From positions 434,001-498,000 of the forward strand of contig NZ_JACHMK010000001.1 of assembly GCF_014208035.1 (NCBI RefSeq): a stretch of 64,000 nt of DNA, given 5' to 3'. A model generated the notes under the pieces. The model had not been told where the DNA came from and did no database searches. It saw only the letters and a list, made by a program, of their open reading frames with translations. Each line of letters starts with the position of its first letter. The first letter of the stretch is position 1. The translations under genes and the position numbers were made by a program. Positions 9,601 to 19,396 of this stretch are shown here, one piece after another. The DNA comes from Schaalia hyovaginalis (GTDB lineage: Bacteria; Actinomycetota; Actinomycetes; Actinomycetales; Actinomycetaceae).

Positions 9601-12600
9601 CGCCCTCGGCGCGCGCCGCGTACCAGGAGGCGAGGTCGGCGAGATCCCGCCCGCCCCCGGTGAATCCCGCATCGGCGAGGTCGGAGGGGGTGAACTCCCC
9701 CGAGGCGAGGCGCGCGAGGTCCTCGCGGGCGAGAGCCCAGCGGTCGTCGAGGAGGACGGCGCGCCGGGGTTCGAAGGCGGGGCGCACGGAGTCGAGCCAA
9801 GCCGGGCCGAGCTCGGCCTCGACCGCCTCGGCGAGGGCGGAGAGGTCCTCTCCCGTCCCGTCGCGCGGCGCGGGGGCGTGCCCGAGGGCCTGGAGGAGGG
9901 AGCGGGCCTGGGTGGCGAGGAGGCCGTCCGCTCCGAGGATCTTCTCCGCGAGGGCGGTGAGCGCGGCCGAATCGACGACCTCCCCGCTCGCCCCTCCTCC
10001 CGATCCGGGCATCGTCACCTGAAGGCCGAGGGCCTCGGCCTCGTCGCCGATCGCGCGGTCGACGAGGGCGTCGATCTCCTGGGCGCTCGCGGCCGACGGG
10101 AGGGAGGCCAGGGCTGTTCCGCGGACCGAGTCGCCCTCGCGCGTCTCGAGGAGGATCCGGGCTTCGACGCGGCGCGCCCAGGAGGCGGGCAGGCCCCAGG
10201 GGCCGGTGACGCGCTTGGCGATGTGGCCGGCCGGAAGGCCCACCGCTCCGAGGAGCTTGCGTGTCCTGGCCCCGATCGCCTCGGTGAGGACGGGGCCGAA
10301 TGCCGCGTAGGTCGGGGCCGCCCGGTCGATCGTGCCCATGAGCTCGCCGATGCTCGCCTCGGCGGCGCCCTCGATCTGAGGGACGCCGAGTTCGGAGGCC
10401 ATGTCCATGAGGAGCTGGTTCCGCTTCGAGGAGACGCCGTTCGTCAGGGTGTCGACGGTGTCGGCGTCCTCGATCTGCTCGGGGCGGATCTTGTTCGACA
10501 GGGCCAGGAGGATCCGCACCGCTTCGGAGGCGGGGATCGGGGCCTCGGGGACCCGGTCGCCCGAGGTCGCGTGCGACGACGGGCTCGGAGCCGGGGCCGG
10601 GGAGGGCGTCTGGGCGGGCTCGGCCTCGGGAGCGCCGCCCGCCGCGTCCTCGGCGCCCGGACGCTCGGCGGGGCCCCCGTCGGCAGAGCCCTCGGGAATC
10701 GGGGCCGAGTCGACGGGCGCGGCGACGACGTCCTCTGAGAGGAGGCGCGCGGCGTCGCGTTCGCAGTTGAGGACCTCGACCCCTCGGGAGGCGAAGGCGG
10801 GGCGCGCCAGGGTCCGCTCGGCGAGGTTCGCGAGCGTCGGGGAGGCGCCGAGGCCGATCTCGACGAGGCGCTCGACGCCGAGGGCCTGCGCGTCGAAGAG
10901 GAGGTTCTGCGTCTCGATCCAGCGGACCGGGGAGGCGAACTGCCAGGCGAGGAGCTCGATGAGGAGGGTCCGGCCGGTCCCGGGCCGATCCGCGAGGGCG
11001 CGCGGCCAGTCGGCGAGGAGGGATTCGACCGGCCCCGAGGGGGCGACCTCGAGGATCGCCCGGGCGAAGTCCTCGGTGATCGCGAAGGGGCGTGCGACGA
11101 GGTTGGGGATGTACCGGCCGATGAGGACCTCGAGGTCGAGGTCGTCGGGGATGAGCTCTTCGAGCTTTTCGCGGAAGGGCGCGACGCCTGCGCGCAGGCG
11201 CTCGGAGTGGAAGGGGACGTCGATGCCGGGGATGAGCATGAAGGGGCGCTTGCCCCCGGCGGCGGCCGCGCGCGCCTCGGCGTCGCGCTGGAGGGCGTCG
11301 AGTCCGGCGACCGTGCCGGCGACGGCGTACTGCGTGTCGGCGAGGTTGTAGTTGACGATCTGGAGGAATTCCCCGGATTCGCGGGCGATCCCGGCGACGT
11401 ACTCGCGCACGCCGGCGTCGTCAACGCCGAACTGGTTGGGGCGCAGGGCGCCGAGGCGGTAATCCGATTGGCCGTGCTCGTCGCGCTCGACGAGGTGGTG
11501 CATCGCGGATCCGCGCTGGTAGACGATCTCGAGGACCTTCTCGAAGGGGAAGATCCGCGCGCATGCGGCGAGCGCGTTGTACTCGCCGAGGGAGTGCCCC
11601 GCGTAGAAGGCCCCGGGGACGAGTGCGCCGCGCTCGCGGAGGTCCTCGGTCTGCGCGTAGGCGAGGGTCGCGAGGGCGACCTGGGTGAACTGCGTGAGGT
11701 TGAGGACGCCTTCGGGGTGGCGGTAGACCCGGGAGCCGACGCGGATCTCCTTCGGGTTGTCTGCGACGATCGCACGGATCGAGAAGCCGAGGCGCTCTCG
11801 GGTCGCGCGGTCGGCGCGCTCCCACACGGCGCGTTCGGCGGCGGAGGGGCGCTCGAGGCCCATGCCGGGGCGCTGGATGCCCTGACCGGGGTAGACGTAG
11901 GCGGTGCGGGGCGCTTCGAGGAGGGCCGTGGCCGTGGAGACGACCTCCCCGTCGACGCGGCAGGTCGCCTCGAGGACGGGGGCGGCTCCGGCGCGGCCGA
12001 CGCGCTCGACGGTGATTTCGACCTCGTCGAGCAGGTCGACCATCCCGTGCATCCGGTACGACCAGGAGGCGATCCGCATCGGGGGCGTCGGGATCGAACG
12101 GATGACGCCGGGGCGGGCGGGCTCGTCGGGACCGAGCGCCCCGGAGGCCTCGATGAGGTGCTGGGCGGTCGCCGACAGCCACATCCCGTGGACGAGCGGG
12201 GCCGACAGGCCCGACAGGCCAGCGGCCGCGACGGAGGTGTGGATCGGGTTGAAGTCGCCCGTGACATTCGCGAAGGCGGTCATGTCGGCGGGCGCCTGGA
12301 CGCGGGCCCGGCGGACGAAGGAGCGGGGAGTGTCGGTGACGCCGCTCTCGGGCTCGATCGAGGGCGCGGGCGAGGGCGGCTGGGTCGAGGCGACCCGCCC
12401 GCGGATCGCGAAGCGCTCGGTGAGGCGCGCGAAGGGGGAGCCCTTGGCGGCCAGGACGAGTTCGACGCGGACGAGGCGGCCGGCGGAGGAGTCGGAGAGC
12501 TCGGCGCAGTGGGCCTCGACCTCGACGCGCGTGCCGGCCGCGGGCGGGGCGTCGTCGAGGCGGATCGTGTGGTCGAGGTGGACGGCGTTGACGAGGCCCT

Positions 12601-15600
12601 CGATGACGGGGACGCCCTCGTGGACCGCCGTGCCGAGGGCCGTGTAGATCGCCGGCCAGCAGGGGCCGACGAGGGCGTCGGGGACGATGCTCGCGGTCCG
12701 GGCGCGCAGGGCGGCGCCGGTGACGCGGGCGTGCGCGGGGCCGAGTTCGGCCGACAGGGTGAAGGAGGCGCGGACGGTGCCGAAGCCCTCATCGGGTTCG
12801 ACGGAGGGCATCGCCTCGATGCGATCGTCGTTGACGCTCGTCGTCCCGACTCCAGCGGCGCCGGCGAGGAGGTCGTAGGCGGTGACGGAGAGGCGCTCCA
12901 TGTCGACGACGGGCACGGCCCCCGTCCGGCACCCCTCGGAGACGAGGAGGGGGATCTCGATCTCGCGAACCGCGTGGGGCGCGGGCTCGGCGAGGCCGTC
13001 CCAGGCGGTCTCGCACTTCACGAGGACGGCGACCCGCTCGGGCTCGGCCTCATTGATGCGGATCTCGGTCGAAGCGGGCATGGCGGCGGCGGGGTTGGTG
13101 ACGAGGGTGCCCGCCCATTCGATCGAGGGGATCGCGCGGACGAACTCGGCGAGGTCGCGGCAGTCGCGGTAGCGGGCGAAGATGGGCGCGGGCTCGACGC
13201 CATCGGTCTGAAGCGCGTCGACGAGGGCGGCTTCGAAGCGGGAGAGGAGCTCTCCGACGGGCTCGTCGACGCGGTCGATGCCTGCGACGGAGCGCGGTCC
13301 GGGGATGATGCGGACGGCGTCGGCGGGGAAGCGGGGGTCCTGGGCCTGCCAGAGGGTGTCGGTGCCCCACCATCTCGCGAGGTCCGTGTCGAGGACGGGG
13401 ACGAAGGGCATCGGCTTGTGGTGCTTGCGGCACAGCTCGGGGAACCATGCGGCGTCGGCGGGGGCGACGCGGGTGGAGGCCGCGTCCGGGTGGGCGTCGA
13501 GGAGGCGCGCGAGCGCCGCGGGGGCGTTAGCGATCGCGTCGGCATCGGGGAAGAGGGTGGGGATCTCGCCGTGGTCGGCGTGCGCGAGACGGGCCTCGAT
13601 CCGGTGGAAGAGGTCGAGGACGCGGTCGGCCCAGGTCCAGTCGGCGTAGGGGAAGGAGAGCTCGACGGCGCGGGTCGCCCACTGCGCGTAGGTCATCTCC
13701 TCGAGGTCGCCGAAGTAGGGTTTCGCGGTCGCGTCGAGGGCGGCGACGAGCTCGTCCTTACGGGCGAGGATCGCCTCCAGGTCGCCGCCGAGCTCGTGGA
13801 TGAGCCGGGATGCGCGCGAGGAGGAGTTCTCGACCTCGTGCATGTCGGCGTCGAGGTGGGACAGGCCAGAGGTCATCCCGCCCTTCACCTGCCCGCGGCC
13901 GACCCAACCGTCGCCCTCGACCCCGGGGGTGTTGACGAGGAGGCGCTTGACCTGCGGGGAGGTCCGCGCCTCGAGGGTCGCCATCGCGGCGGTGCCGACG
14001 AGAACAGCGTCGACGGGCATGCGCGGGCGCCCGTGGGCGAGGGCCCAGGAGCCGGTGAGGTAGGCGACCGCGTCCTTCGGGCGGCCGATGCCGCCGCCGA
14101 CGGCGAGGACGACGTTCGGGGTCGAGCGGATGCGGGCGTAGGTCGCGAGGAGGAGGTCGTCGAGGTCCTCCCAGGAGTGGTGCCCGCCGGAGTGCCCGTC
14201 CTCGACCTGGAGGATGAGCTCGACCCAGGGGTTCGCGTCGGCGATGTCGAGGGCGCGCCCGATCTGCTCGACGGTGCCGGGCTTGAGGCAGAGGTATTCG
14301 AATCCGTCGGCGCGCAGGCGCGTGATGAGCTCTGCCGCCTCGTCGAGGTCGGGGATGCCCGCGGCGATTGTCACCGCGTCGATCGGCGCGCCGGCGCGGC
14401 GGGCCTTCGGGACGATCCGGGTCGCCCCGAACTGGAGGTTCCACATGAAGCGGTCGAAGAACATCGTGTTGAATCCGGCGGTGCGGCCCGGTTCGAGGAG
14501 GCGCTCGAGGCCCTCGCGATTCTCGGCGAAGACCTCCTCGGAGTACTGGCCGCCGCCGGCCATCTCCGCCCAGTGCCCGGCGTTCGCGGCCGCGGCGACG
14601 ATCTCGGGGGCGACGGTCGTCGGGGTCATGCCGGGCAGGAGGATCGGCGACTTACCGGTGAGGCGCGTGAAGGCGGTGTCGGCGCGGACGGACCCGTCTG
14701 GGAGACGGACGAGGCGCGGCGCGAAGGACTCCCAGGAGGCCGGCGCGGGAAGGGTCGAGCCGGGGGCGTCGAGGGCGGTGCGCGCGCGCCGGGAGGAGGC
14801 GTCGAGGACGAGGGCTCCGGTGCCGGCGAGGAGGGGCTCGGTGAGGCGCCCGACCATCGGGGTGGGGCCGAGGTCGAGGAGGACGCGCGTGCCGGAGTCG
14901 AGGGCGCGGGCGACCTGCGCGGCCCAGTCGGCGGGTTCGACGAGGATCCGGGCGGCGAGGCTGTGCGCGCGCTCGGCGTCGATCTCGCGTCCTGAGGCGA
15001 TGAGCGCGTCGACCCAGGAGTCGACGAGGGCGAGGGCCCCGTCGAGGAGGGGGGAGTGGAAGGGGGCGCCGATGGGGAGCGGATCGAAGACGGGGGCGAG
15101 CGCTGAGCCGCCGTGGAGGCGCTCCTCGAGTTCGCGGTTCGCGGCCTTCGCGCGGGCGTCGAGGGTGAGGCGGGCCCGGGAGAGGGCTTCGGGACGACCG
15201 GACAGGACGAGTGCGGAAGGGCCGTTGACGACCGCGATCCCCGCGTCCTCGATGTCGGCGATGGCTTCGGCGACGAGCCCGTGCGGGAGTCCGCGGACGG
15301 CGAGCATGGGGGAGTCGGCGCCGCCCGGGCGCGCTCCGAGGCGCTGGGCGGCGGATTCGGCGGCCGCGCCGATGAGGAGGGACAGGGCGAGGACGGCTCG
15401 GGCGCGCGGCTCCTCGCCGTCGATGCGGGCGCGGAGGAGTTCTGCGCCGAGGGCCCCCTGGGAGTGGCCGAGGATCGCGAGAGATTCGCGCGAGCAGTCG
15501 AGGCCGAGTGCGTCGAGGTCGGCGAGGGCGCCGAGCTGGGCGAGGAGGATGCCCGGGCCGGAGACGGCCGGGGCGAGATCCGCGGGGGAGTCGTCCGCGC

Positions 15601-15832
15601 CCGCGAGGACGGCTTCGAGGCGGTCGGCGGCGCCGGGGGCGGCGGTGAGGAGCTCGAGGGCGATGGGCGCGACGAACTCGCGCGCCTCGCGGTAGGCGCG
15701 GCGGATGTCCTCACCGGCGCGCGGGAGGGCGAGGGATTGCGCGAGGGCGGGCCGCCAGGCGGAGCCCTGCCCGCCGAGGAGGAGGGCGAGGGGCGAGTCG
15801 AGGGACTCGAGTGAATCGAGGGCGCTGGTCAT
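6635..15832 (-). CDS. fas: Type I (fungal-type) multidomain fatty acid synthase
   Basis: A 3065-residue single chain that makes acyl-CoAs de novo from acetyl- and malonyl-CoA, the length typical of actinobacterial FAS-I. Domains in order: acetyltransferase with GHSQG (Ser124); FMN enoyl reductase starting near 395 (SPILLPGMTPTTV); MaoC-like dehydratase with GDFNPIH near 1190; malonyl/palmitoyl transferase with GHSLGEY (Ser1414); ACP with NGVSSKRNQ (pantetheine Ser about 1801) after an Ala/Pro-rich linker; ketoreductase with LVTGAAPRS near 2100; ketosynthase with GACATAAVS (Cys2710) and the later KTVTGHAKGG His motif. All catalytic motifs appear intact. The ATG at 15832 has GGAAG upstream; the open frame beyond it is antisense to accD's own frame and is not coding. 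It starts 46 nt after accD. Confidence 0.96.
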   Translation of the reverse strand: MTSALDSLESLDSPLALLLGGQGSAWRPALAQSLALPRAGEDIRRAYREAREFVAPIALELLTAAPGAADRLEAVLAGADDSPADLAPAVSGPGILLAQLGALADLDALGLDCSRESLAILGHSQGALGAELLRARIDGEEPRARAVLALSLLIGAAAESAAQRLGARPGGADSPMLAVRGLPHGLVAEAIADIEDAGIAVVNGPSALVLSGRPEALSRARLTLDARAKAANRELEERLHGGSALAPVFDPLPIGAPFHSPLLDGALALVDSWVDALIASGREIDAERAHSLAARILVEPADWAAQVARALDSGTRVLLDLGPTPMVGRLTEPLLAGTGALVLDASSRRARTALDAPGSTLPAPASWESFAPRLVRLPDGSVRADTAFTRLTGKSPILLPGMTPTTVAPEIVAAAANAGHWAEMAGGGQYSEEVFAENREGLERLLEPGRTAGFNTMFFDRFMWNLQFGATRIVPKARRAGAPIDAVTIAAGIPDLDEAAELITRLRADGFEYLCLKPGTVEQIGRALDIADANPWVELILQVEDGHSGGHHSWEDLDDLLLATYARIRSTPNVVLAVGGGIGRPKDAVAYLTGSWALAHGRPRMPVDAVLVGTAAMATLEARTSPQVKRLLVNTPGVEGDGWVGRGQVKGGMTSGLSHLDADMHEVENSSSRASRLIHELGGDLEAILARKDELVAALDATAKPYFGDLEEMTYAQWATRAVELSFPYADWTWADRVLDLFHRIEARLAHADHGEIPTLFPDADAIANAPAALARLLDAHPDAASTRVAPADAAWFPELCRKHHKPMPFVPVLDTDLARWWGTDTLWQAQDPRFPADAVRIIPGPRSVAGIDRVDEPVGELLSRFEAALVDALQTDGVEPAPIFARYRDCRDLAEFVRAIPSIEWAGTLVTNPAAAMPASTEIRINEAEPERVAVLVKCETAWDGLAEPAPHAVREIEIPLLVSEGCRTGAVPVVDMERLSVTAYDLLAGAAGVGTTSVNDDRIEAMPSVEPDEGFGTVRASFTLSAELGPAHARVTGAALRARTASIVPDALVGPCWPAIYTALGTAVHEGVPVIEGLVNAVHLDHTIRLDDAPPAAGTRVEVEAHCAELSDSSAGRLVRVELVLAAKGSPFARLTERFAIRGRVASTQPPSPAPSIEPESGVTDTPRSFVRRARVQAPADMTAFANVTGDFNPIHTSVAAAGLSGLSAPLVHGMWLSATAQHLIEASGALGPDEPARPGVIRSIPTPPMRIASWSYRMHGMVDLLDEVEITVERVGRAGAAPVLEATCRVDGEVVSTATALLEAPRTAYVYPGQGIQRPGMGLERPSAAERAVWERADRATRERLGFSIRAIVADNPKEIRVGSRVYRHPEGVLNLTQFTQVALATLAYAQTEDLRERGALVPGAFYAGHSLGEYNALAACARIFPFEKVLEIVYQRGSAMHHLVERDEHGQSDYRLGALRPNQFGVDDAGVREYVAGIARESGEFLQIVNYNLADTQYAVAGTVAGLDALQRDAEARAAAAGGKRPFMLIPGIDVPFHSERLRAGVAPFREKLEELIPDDLDLEVLIGRYIPNLVARPFAITEDFARAILEVAPSGPVESLLADWPRALADRPGTGRTLLIELLAWQFASPVRWIETQNLLFDAQALGVERLVEIGLGASPTLANLAERTLARPAFASRGVEVLNCERDAARLLSEDVVAAPVDSAPIPEGSADGGPAERPGAEDAAGGAPEAEPAQTPSPAPAPSPSSHATSGDRVPEAPIPASEAVRILLALSNKIRPEQIEDADTVDTLTNGVSSKRNQLLMDMASELGVPQIEGAAEASIGELMGTIDRAAPTYAAFGPVLTEAIGARTRKLLGAVGLPAGHIAKRVTGPWGLPASWARRVEARILLETREGDSVRGTALASLPSAASAQEIDALVDRAIGDEAEALGLQVTMPGSGGGASGEVVDSAALTALAEKILGADGLLATQARSLLQALGHAPAPRDGTGEDLSALAEAVEAELGPAWLDSVRPAFEPRRAVLLDDRWALAREDLARLASGEFTPSDLADAGFTGGGRDLADLASWYAARAEGEPKVFFERVARLALEEPSGEFLDDIALVTGAAPRSIAAAVVARLLEGGASVIMTSSRVDDARLAFAKELYRKHAAIGASLWLVPANAASFRDIDALVEWIGREAVETSGASSTLVKPALRPTLLLPFAAPPVMGRLGEDPRGAVAQERLLLWSVERMIERLASLDASTAIDHRLHVVLPGSPNRGIFGGDGAYAEAKSAFDAIVNKWGTESGWPERVTLAHPLIGWVKGTSLMGANDSLVPAAERAGVHVFTTEEIADELCALATPDARERAALAPLDADLTGGLASAGLDLPALAEAERERARALRDAGMLPGGAGESGRAAVIRALPNLRAPALADRLDWGEVEAPLDEQIVIVGVGEVSAWGSGRTRREAELNAADFDLTAAGVLELAWMTGLLHWSESPAAGWYDAAGANVAEEEVYERFRDEVIARAGIRPLDDDGVLVDAASDDVATVYLTSDQEFPVRSAEDAAAYAAADPERTRTWFDEASGEWRVRKAAGSPVRVPRRATLSRSVGGQIPTDFDPRAWGVPAPMIEALDRIAVWNLVTAVDAFVSAGFSPIELLAAVHPADVSSTQGTGIGGMESLRKVFLDRFLGEDRPQDILQEALPNIVAAHTMQSYVGGYGQMIHPVGACATAAVSIEEGCDKLALGKSDFVVAGGIDDIGVESLTGFGDMNATAESAALAARGISPRRFSRAGDRRRAGFLEAAGGGTVLLTRGSIAADLGLPVLGVVAYARSFADGAHASIPAPGLGAMAAGRGGPSSALAKALGALGLAADDVAVVSKHDTSTNANDPNEAELHATLARALGRTPGNPLHVISQKTVTGHAKGGAAVFQTAGLLEVFRDQVIPGNASLDCLDPAMRAFAPLLWPRRPLDLSASPVRAALLTSLGFGHVSALVALAHPSAFEARLAAERGEDGARAWRERAQERLRAGRVRLERGMMGRAPLFEPIEGRRLPATGAHEAEAAMLLDPGARIGADGVYPAGARG

Positions 15833-15878
15833 CGGGTGCTTCCGTTCTTCTTCGTGTGGGGGTCTGGTGGGGGTTCCG

Positions 15879-17483
15879 TCACAGGGGGGCGTTGTCGTGG
15901 ACCCTGGGGGAGTGGACGGCGCGGTCCTTGCGGGCGAGGAGGCGGAGCGAGGAGGCGATCGCCTCCCGTGTCCGCCCCGGTTCGATGAGGCCGTCGAGCT
16001 GGCCCCCGCGCAGGGAGAGGTTGGGGTTGACGGAGTGCTTCTCGTAGAGCGCCTGGTAGTGGGCGCGCTGGGCGGCGATGTCGCGGCCCTGCTGCCCGGC
16101 CTCGGCGAGCTGACGGCGGAAGACGATGTCGACCGCGCCCTCGGAGCCCATGACGGCGATCTGGGAGGCCGGCCAGGAGAAGCTGACGTCCGCGCCGAGG
16201 GACTTCGAGCCCATGACGATGTAGGCGCCGCCGAAGGCCTTGCGGATGATGACGGTGACGAGGGGGACGCTCGCGCTCGCATAGGCGGTGATGAGCTTGG
16301 CTCCGCGGCGGATGATCCCGGCGCGCTCCTGCTCGGAGCCGGGCCGGTATCCGGGGACGTCGACGAGGGTGACGATGGGGATCCCGAAGGCGTCGCAGAA
16401 GCGGACGAATCGGGCGGCCTTCTCCGAGGCGTCGACGTCGAGGGTGCCCGCGTCGACGGCCGGCTGGGAGGCGACGATCCCGGCGGGGCGCCCCTCGAAG
16501 CTCGCGAAGCCGATGAGGATCGAGGGCGCGAAGAGGGGCTGGACCTCGAGGAACTCCTCATTGTCGGCGATCGCCTCGACGACCTCGACCATGTCGTAGG
16601 CCTGTTTGGGGGATTCGGGGACGAGGTCGCCGACGCGCGAGGCGTTCGGCGGTTCGCTCATAGTGGGGTCGTAGGCGAAGAGGGGCGCGGGCTCCTCGCA
16701 GTGGGAGGGGAGGTAGGACAGGAGGGTCCGCGCGTAGTCGAGGGCCTCGGACTCGTCCTCGGCGAGGAAGTGCGCGACGCCGGAGACGGAGTTGTGGAGG
16801 TCGGCGCCGCCGAGGTCCTCGGCGGCGATGTCCTCCCCGGTCGCGGCCTTCACGACGGAGGGGCCGGTGACGAACATGTACGAGGAGGCCTTCGTCATGA
16901 TGATGAAGTCGGTGAGGGCCGGCCCGTAGACGGCGCCGCCCGCGCAGGGACCGAGGATGACGGAGAGCTGGGGGACGACGCCCGAGCATTCGCTCGTCTT
17001 CTTGAAGATCCGCCCGTACTGGGCGAGCGCCGTGACGCCCTCCTGGATGCGCGCGCCGCCCGAGTCGAGGAGGGCGATGATCGGGATCCGCAGGGAGAGG
17101 GCGCGGTCCATGAGGCGGAGGATCTTGTCGCCCTCGACCTGCCCGAGGGTGCCGCCCTGGACGGAGAAGTCCTGGGCGTACACGGCGACGGGCCGCGAGT
17201 CGATCGTCCCGGCGCCCGTGATGACGGCCGAGCCGAGGGCGCCCTTGTCGATGTCTCCGCCTGCGAAGCGGTCGAGTTCGGTGAAGGAGCCCTCGTCGAG
17301 GAGTTCGGCGATGCGCTCGCGGGCGGTCCGCCTCCCGTGGGGGTGCTGGCGGGAGCGGGCGCGCTCCTCGGCGGCTTCGACGACCTCGCGGTTGCGGGCG
17401 GCGAAGTTCTCGCGGGAGACGGCGACGCCCTCGTCGGGCCGGTCCTGCGTCCCAGTTGCTCGGGAGTCGTGCGCTTCGGTCAT
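15879..17483 (-). CDS. accD: Acyl-CoA carboxylase beta subunit (carboxyltransferase)
   Basis: A 534-residue carboxyltransferase of the acetyl/propionyl-CoA carboxylase family, transferring CO2 from carboxybiotin to acyl-CoA. Features are HGRRTARERIAELLDEGSF near the N-terminus, the first oxyanion region ALLDSGGARIQEGV with following GPCAGGAVYGPALTDF, and the C-terminal half with VDVPGYRPG and KAFGGAYIVMGSKSLGAD. The length is normal. Its ATG (17483) overlaps the accA stop. Between birA/accA and fas, it most likely supplies malonyl-CoA for the synthase; propionyl-CoA activity cannot be excluded. No small epsilon subunit is visible beside it. Confidence 0.94.
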   Translation of the reverse strand: MTEAHDSRATGTQDRPDEGVAVSRENFAARNREVVEAAEERARSRQHPHGRRTARERIAELLDEGSFTELDRFAGGDIDKGALGSAVITGAGTIDSRPVAVYAQDFSVQGGTLGQVEGDKILRLMDRALSLRIPIIALLDSGGARIQEGVTALAQYGRIFKKTSECSGVVPQLSVILGPCAGGAVYGPALTDFIIMTKASSYMFVTGPSVVKAATGEDIAAEDLGGADLHNSVSGVAHFLAEDESEALDYARTLLSYLPSHCEEPAPLFAYDPTMSEPPNASRVGDLVPESPKQAYDMVEVVEAIADNEEFLEVQPLFAPSILIGFASFEGRPAGIVASQPAVDAGTLDVDASEKAARFVRFCDAFGIPIVTLVDVPGYRPGSEQERAGIIRRGAKLITAYASASVPLVTVIIRKAFGGAYIVMGSKSLGADVSFSWPASQIAVMGSEGAVDIVFRRQLAEAGQQGRDIAAQRAHYQALYEKHSVNPNLSLRGGQLDGLIEPGRTREAIASSLRLLARKDRAVHSPRVHDNAPL

Positions 17484-19396
17484 CGCGTCTCCTCTTCGGG
17501 TTCGACGAGGACGAGGGGGTCCCCGGCTGTGACGGAGTCCCCGGCGGCGACGCGGATGTCTGCGATCCTCCCGCCCCGGTGGGCGAGGATCGGCTTCTCC
17601 ATCTTCATCGATTCGAGGACGAGGACGAGGTCGCCCGCGTTCACGCTCTGCCCGACCTCGACGAGGACGCGGACGACGGTCGCCTGGATCGGAGCGCGGA
17701 GCGCGGGTCCGGAGTCGGCGGCGCCCCGCTCCTCGCGGCGTCCGCCGCGCTTGCGGAGGTGCTGGGTGCGGGCGGGCCGCTCAGGGATTGCCCCGCTCCT
17801 GCTGGCGAGGTCGAAGAACTCCCTGGGGAGGCGGAGGGTCGTGCGCCGCCCGTCGAGTTCGATCGTGAAGGACTCCATGTCCTCCGGTTTGGCGCCCCCG
17901 GGGGCGCTCCTGGCGGGGCGGGCGGGGGAGGGGACGGGGGCGGCGAGTTCGTCGAGGATCCTCGATTCCTCGAACCACTTCGTGTGGACGGCGAAGGGGC
18001 GTTCGCCTTTCGGGAATCGTCCGCCGGCCGTTCCGGGCGGGCCCGCGGGCAGGGGCCTGGCCGCGGGCGAGTCCGGGCCGCAGAAGTCGGGGTGGGTGAT
18101 GATCTTCTCGATGAGGGGGACCGAGGTCGGCAGGCCTTCGAGGGAGAATTCGCCGAGGGCGCGGCTCAGCCGTGCGAGCGCGTCGGCGCGGGTCGGGGCG
18201 GAGACGATGAGCTTGCCGATGAGCGAGTCGTAGTCGGAGCCGATCGCGTCGCCGGGGCGGATGAAGGCGTCGACGCGCACTCCGGGCCCGCCGGGCCAGG
18301 AGATCTGCGAGATGCGTCCGGTCGCGGGCATGAGTCGGGCGGCGGGGTCCTCGGAGGTGATGCGGACTTCGAAGGAGTGGCCGCGCGCCGCTCGGCGTTC
18401 GCTGAGCGGCAGGGAGTCGGCGATGCGGATCTGCTCGGCGACGAGGTCGATGCCCGCGACCTCCTCGGAGACGGTGTGCTCGACTTGGAGGCGGGGGTTG
18501 ACTTCGAGGAAGTAGACGCTCGAGTCCTCGGCGACGAGGAATTCGCAGGTCCCGACGCCGATGTAGTCGACGGCCTCGAAGAGGGCGCGGGAGTGGGATT
18601 CGAGGGCGCGCTCGACGGCGGGCGCCAGGTGCGGTGCGGGCGCCTCCTCGACGACCTTCTGGTTGCGGCGCTGGACCGAGCAGTCGCGGGTCGTGATGAC
18701 CGCGAAGGAGCCGTGGGCGTCGCGGGCGCACTGGGTCTCGACGTGGCGCGCCCTCGTCACCATCTTCTCGACGAAGTAGCCGTTCAGGGGCGCGGAGCCG
18801 AGGAGGGCCTCGAAGTGGCCGAGGACGTCGTCCTCGGAGTCGAAGCGCGTGATCCCGCGCCCGCCGCCGGCGTCGGCGCGCTTGACGAGGACGGGATAGC
18901 CGGCGCGGCGCGCGAAGTCGAGGAGGCGGTCTCGGGCGGCGTCGGGGCGGGTGGGCAGGGGCGTTCCGGGGATGACGGGGACGCCGGTCTTCGCCGCGAT
19001 CGCGCGGGCGGAGATCTTGTCGCCGAGGGAGCGGATCGCGTTCGCGCTCGGGCCGATCCACACGAGCCCGGCCTTGCGGACCGCGGCGGCGAAATCGGCG
19101 TTCTCGGAGAGGAAGCCGTATCCGGGGTGGATCGCGTCGGCCCCCGATTTCTTCGCCGCCGCGAGGATCGCCTCGATCGAGAGGTAGGTGTCGGCGGGCG
19201 CGGATCCGCCCAGGGCGAGCGCTTCGTCGGCGAGGTCGCAGGCGAGGGAGTGCATGTCCTGGTCGGAGTAGACGGCGACCGAGGCGAGGCCGAGGTCGCG
19301 GGCCGTTCGGATGACGCGGACGGCGATCTCGCCGCGGTTGGCGATGAGGATCTTGCGGATCGGGCGTTTCGCGCGGCGTTTGAAGAGGAAGCTCAT
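17480..19396 (-). CDS. accA: Acyl-CoA carboxylase alpha subunit (biotin carboxylase + BCCP)
   Basis: A 638-residue protein with an N-terminal biotin carboxylase (KILIANRGEIAVRVIRTA near residue 15, HPGYGFLSENADFA, the ATP-grasp segment, and FLEVNPRLQVEHTVSE) and a C-terminal biotin carboxyl carrier domain with ESMKMEK, the biotinylated lysine being about Lys598. ATG 19396 has a GAGGAG site and overlaps the birA stop. Upstream sequence in the same frame belongs to birA's region in another frame and is ignored. It pairs with the adjacent beta subunit; the lysine is the natural substrate of BirA encoded just upstream. The gene symbol follows actinobacterial use (also accBC). Confidence 0.94.
   Translation of the reverse strand: MSFLFKRRAKRPIRKILIANRGEIAVRVIRTARDLGLASVAVYSDQDMHSLACDLADEALALGGSAPADTYLSIEAILAAAKKSGADAIHPGYGFLSENADFAAAVRKAGLVWIGPSANAIRSLGDKISARAIAAKTGVPVIPGTPLPTRPDAARDRLLDFARRAGYPVLVKRADAGGGRGITRFDSEDDVLGHFEALLGSAPLNGYFVEKMVTRARHVETQCARDAHGSFAVITTRDCSVQRRNQKVVEEAPAPHLAPAVERALESHSRALFEAVDYIGVGTCEFLVAEDSSVYFLEVNPRLQVEHTVSEEVAGIDLVAEQIRIADSLPLSERRAARGHSFEVRITSEDPAARLMPATGRISQISWPGGPGVRVDAFIRPGDAIGSDYDSLIGKLIVSAPTRADALARLSRALGEFSLEGLPTSVPLIEKIITHPDFCGPDSPAARPLPAGPPGTAGGRFPKGERPFAVHTKWFEESRILDELAAPVPSPARPARSAPGGAKPEDMESFTIELDGRRTTLRLPREFFDLASRSGAIPERPARTQHLRKRGGRREERGAADSGPALRAPIQATVVRVLVEVGQSVNAGDLVLVLESMKMEKPILAHRGGRIADIRVAAGDSVTAGDPLVLVEPEEETR

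Noticed and set aside
6716..10738. A very long open frame (over 1300 codons) on the plus strand opposite fas
   Set aside because: High GC leaves antisense frames open. The translation is Arg/Gly/Ala/Glu rich without motifs, while the minus strand holds a complete FAS-I.
11207..14995. A second long plus-strand frame opposite fas
   Set aside because: Same reason: antisense shadow of the AT-ER-DH part of the synthase.
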